Source: Sphingobacteriales bacterium (GTDB lineage Bacteria > Bacteroidota > Bacteroidia > Chitinophagales > JADIYW01). Taken from it: a stretch of DNA of 64,000 nucleotides. A program made the translations under genes and the position numbers. The DNA lies in assembly GCA_016719635.1 (NCBI GenBank), contig JADJYT010000016.1:265598-329597 (forward strand), read 5' to 3'. Shown here piece by piece: positions 61,908 through 64,000 of this stretch (within the stretch, counting starts at the first letter, position 1; every line of letters begins with the position of its first letter). The notes under the pieces were generated by a model, which was given only the letters and a program-made list of their open reading frames with translations, was not told where the DNA came from and did no database searches.

Positions 61908-62984
61908 CTATCTTAGTAAAATTTCACACATAATACCTACAAGATAATGTGTTGTTTTATATTTTCTGAATGCAAGACGCACTATTTTCCAGTCCAAATT
62001 ATCAGGTTCTTTTTCGCCTGGATAATAGAAACCCAGAAAATCATCATTTTTGTAATAAACATCCATGTTATTGGAAATATCATTGTCCGCATAAAAATTA
62101 TTATATTCTATTTGATTGTGAAAGAGGGCTTTATCTGTGAATATAATTTCATCAAAAAAGTCTGGTATTGATAATATTATTGAATCTTCGGAGTTATCCC
62201 GGTAACCCCAAAATATGTTTTTCTGTTAGGTTCCTAAAATCTTTAGCGAACAAAATCTGATCACTCTGCTACAACATGTGCCAGAGGTGAAAAGCGGGCA
62301 CCATCTGTTGGGTGAATGTATTTAGCTAATTTGTAGTACTTTGCTTTACAATATTTCAAAATTTCTTTGCTTTTTGAATCAGCAATGAATCGTCTATCCC
62401 TGTTTTTGGTTGATAAAGGTTGAGCATTAAGTATCAATGTCGATTTAAAAAAATCAGAACCCAAATGATTTTCTTCATTTAATTTCTTTTTCTAAATAGA
62501 AAAAGACACCATCCCATCTTATAATCACATGGGTATCATCTAAAACAAAATTTCTTCTCTACAGGCGTTTCGGGGCTATTGTTGACAAGCACCGGATTTT
62601 TTCACTTGTTATCCCTAATTTCTATCACATCCGAATTATATTGGACAAAAATTTCTTAGCAGGAAATACTGTATTCTCAATATTCCAAAGCGGTAAACCG
62701 TATCGTTAGGGAAAAATTTCTTTTATAGGAAGGAATTTTCAAATGGGATAATTGCATCTTTGAAAAATGATACTGTTAACCACTCACCGGCTGTTTTGTC
62801 ATCCATTGCCGAGAATTCAGAAAAACATATTTTGTTATTTTCCATTCCCGCTAATGATTGATTGTTTAACATCTGTAACTTCAGTATTCATTTTACGCTT
62901 TCTTTTTCGGAAGCATTAGAATTGCAGGATAAAACAAGCAAACACTATAATAATAGCTACGTTTAAATATATACTGTATCTCAT
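61908..62984 (-). pseudogene. Broken conserved Bacteroidota lipoprotein gene
   Basis: Pieces in three frames give one protein. The start MRYSIYLNVAIIIVFACFI at 62984 shifts to SCNSNASEKESVK, a lipobox. The middle piece, 62261-62464, ends KYIHPTDGARFSPLAHVVAE. The last piece reads WGYRDNSEDSIILSIPDFFD, YADNDISNNMDVYY and LDWKIVRLAFRKYKTTHYLV, stopping at 61908. The order 'HPxxGxRFSP...WGYxDGS...MDWxxLRLxF...YLVGI' is that of a widespread uncharacterised lipoprotein family of this phylum. At least three frameshifts are needed. The IS30 remnant ends 24 bases upstream of its start. Confidence 0.7.
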
Positions 62985-63008
62985 AGTTTTATTTTTATAA
63001 TGCTGAAT

Positions 63009-64000
63009 CTAAGTAATAAATGCAATTTTGTTTAAAATAGGTTTATCGTTAGTAAAAATAGCATTTGCTATCTCATTTGGGGTATAAAGCCAGAGTTTTT
63101 TTCTAGGTCTGTTGTTGAGTTTATTTTCTATTTCATTTAATTTTTTCTTGCGTCAGGTATTCAAAAGATGATTTTAGGAATATATCTGCGAATAAGACCG
63201 TTGGTATTTTCCACCGTTCCACATTCGTAACTTTGGAATATGGATGTGTAAAGAAGTATTGAACACCGAGCTGTTAAACTACATCTTCATGTCTGGCTAA
63301 ATTCCTTACCATTGTCAAAGGGACAGGTGCAAATAAGGCCGAAAATTGCATCGGGTTTTTATGGTTTTTTGACGCGAGCCACCTGACTTGCGTGTTTTTC
63401 ATCTATCAAGACCATTTTGGTATACAACGTTTTCTGTCTACCATTGTCAATATAGCACTTTATGATTCGCACCGATAATGGTATCTACTTCAAAATCTCC
63501 AAACTGTTCTCTGTTATTAGCCTTGCATTGGACGCTGTTCGATACTGACTTTGTTAGGTATCTGTCCTCTGTAATCTGACTTATTACCACGTTTCTTCTG
63601 GGCATCTTTGCTTTTTAGCCAGGTATTGATAGTACTCCACCCTGTTTTTTGTCCTTCCAATGATATTGATAAATAGTTTCATGGCTGACTTTGGTACAAC
63701 CCCTAGCATTAGACGGGCGTACTATCGCTCCGGTGATAGCTCTTGTTGTAAAAGATGGGAAGCGCCCAGCAATTGTACGGAGTCCGTAAAGTATTTATGC
63801 TTTTGCTTGATCTGATGCCTGAACACAGCGTACTGATGTAATAACATTCTTAGCATCATATCTGCCGGAATACATCTTATTTCTGGCAATCTCCCTGCTG
63901 ACACATGACGTACTCTTTACCATCCCATTCGGCAATCTTGTTTGATTGAATTGTTTTGACAATAAGGTAGCTATTTGATACCTTTGCTCTGCGGTGAGTT
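63009..64000 (-). mobile_element. Degenerate IS30-family transposase (runs off window)
   Basis: Fragments in several frames give an IS30 transposase. N-terminal helix-turn-helix: LTAEQRYQIATLL and SREIARNKMYSG; DDE domain: FGDFEVDTIIGANHK, TMVDRK, FDNGKEF (third acidic region), GTVENTNGLIRRYIPK; C-terminus: NNRPRKKLWLYTPNEIANAI, ending at 63009. VENTNGLIRRY is an IS30 hallmark. There are more than five frameshifts and internal stops, so it is inactive. The start lies beyond base 64000; no terminal inverted repeat could be identified. Confidence 0.85.

Overview
The window reads as chromosomal DNA from a Bacteroidota bacterium, probably near the Chitinophagaceae/Saprospiraceae side of the phylum. 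Evidence: a PKD-repeat protein with a type IX secretion (T9SS) type B C-terminus beside a PorP/SprF partner, two secreted esterases with type A T9SS C-termini, a DUF5606 protein, many lipoproteins, Bacteroidota -7 boxes (TAnnTTTG) ahead of several genes, and few Shine-Dalgarno sequences. Taxonomy below phylum is inference.

Layout. 0-1.6 kb: oxidative-stress genes (Dps end, AhpC, AhpD). 1.8-7.2 kb: giant PKD adhesin-like protein plus PorP/SprF. 7.5-11.5 kb: membrane protein, HMA metal-binding protein and a membrane pyrophosphatase with an unusual Cys-rich tail. 11.5-13.8 kb and 36.2-38.6 kb: two copies of a lipoprotein-esterase plus lipoprotein cassette, with a shared promoter region. 14-36 kb: mostly housekeeping (mfd, GH13 alpha-glucosidase, hemN, PaiB-like, H1-like protein, SDR, uvrB, two tandem T9SS esterases, DUF5606, M3 peptidase, two thioredoxin-fold proteins, lipase-like lipoprotein, ceramidase-family protein, gcvT). 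38.8-40.3 kb: SPFH/GYF protein and DoxX.

40.4-47.9 kb is an accessory block of small lipocalin-like secreted proteins and lipoproteins. A leader of about 110 bp occurs there three times. Its core word GTGGTTTTCC recurs once more upstream of another lipocalin-like lipoprotein, on the far side of a histidine kinase/NarL-type regulator pair. One member is frameshifted at an A8 tract.

49.9-57.7 kb is an inorganic-carbon cluster on the minus strand: small secreted protein, SulP transporter, beta-carbonic anhydrase, DabA and DabB, followed by a CBS-domain protein. The zinc ligands of DabA and of the carbonic anhydrase are all visible. No carbon-fixation enzyme is in the window, so the likely role is bicarbonate supply for anaplerosis or pH balance. 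An AI-2E-family permease is divergent from it.

From 58.9 kb to the end nearly every gene is broken: an alpha/beta-hydrolase, a TMEM175-like channel, an unknown gene, a VOC protein, a conserved Bacteroidota lipoprotein and an IS30-family transposase all carry frameshifts or stops. This is a decaying arm or a poorly sequenced contig end. I saw no tRNA, rRNA, CRISPR array or convincing replication origin.
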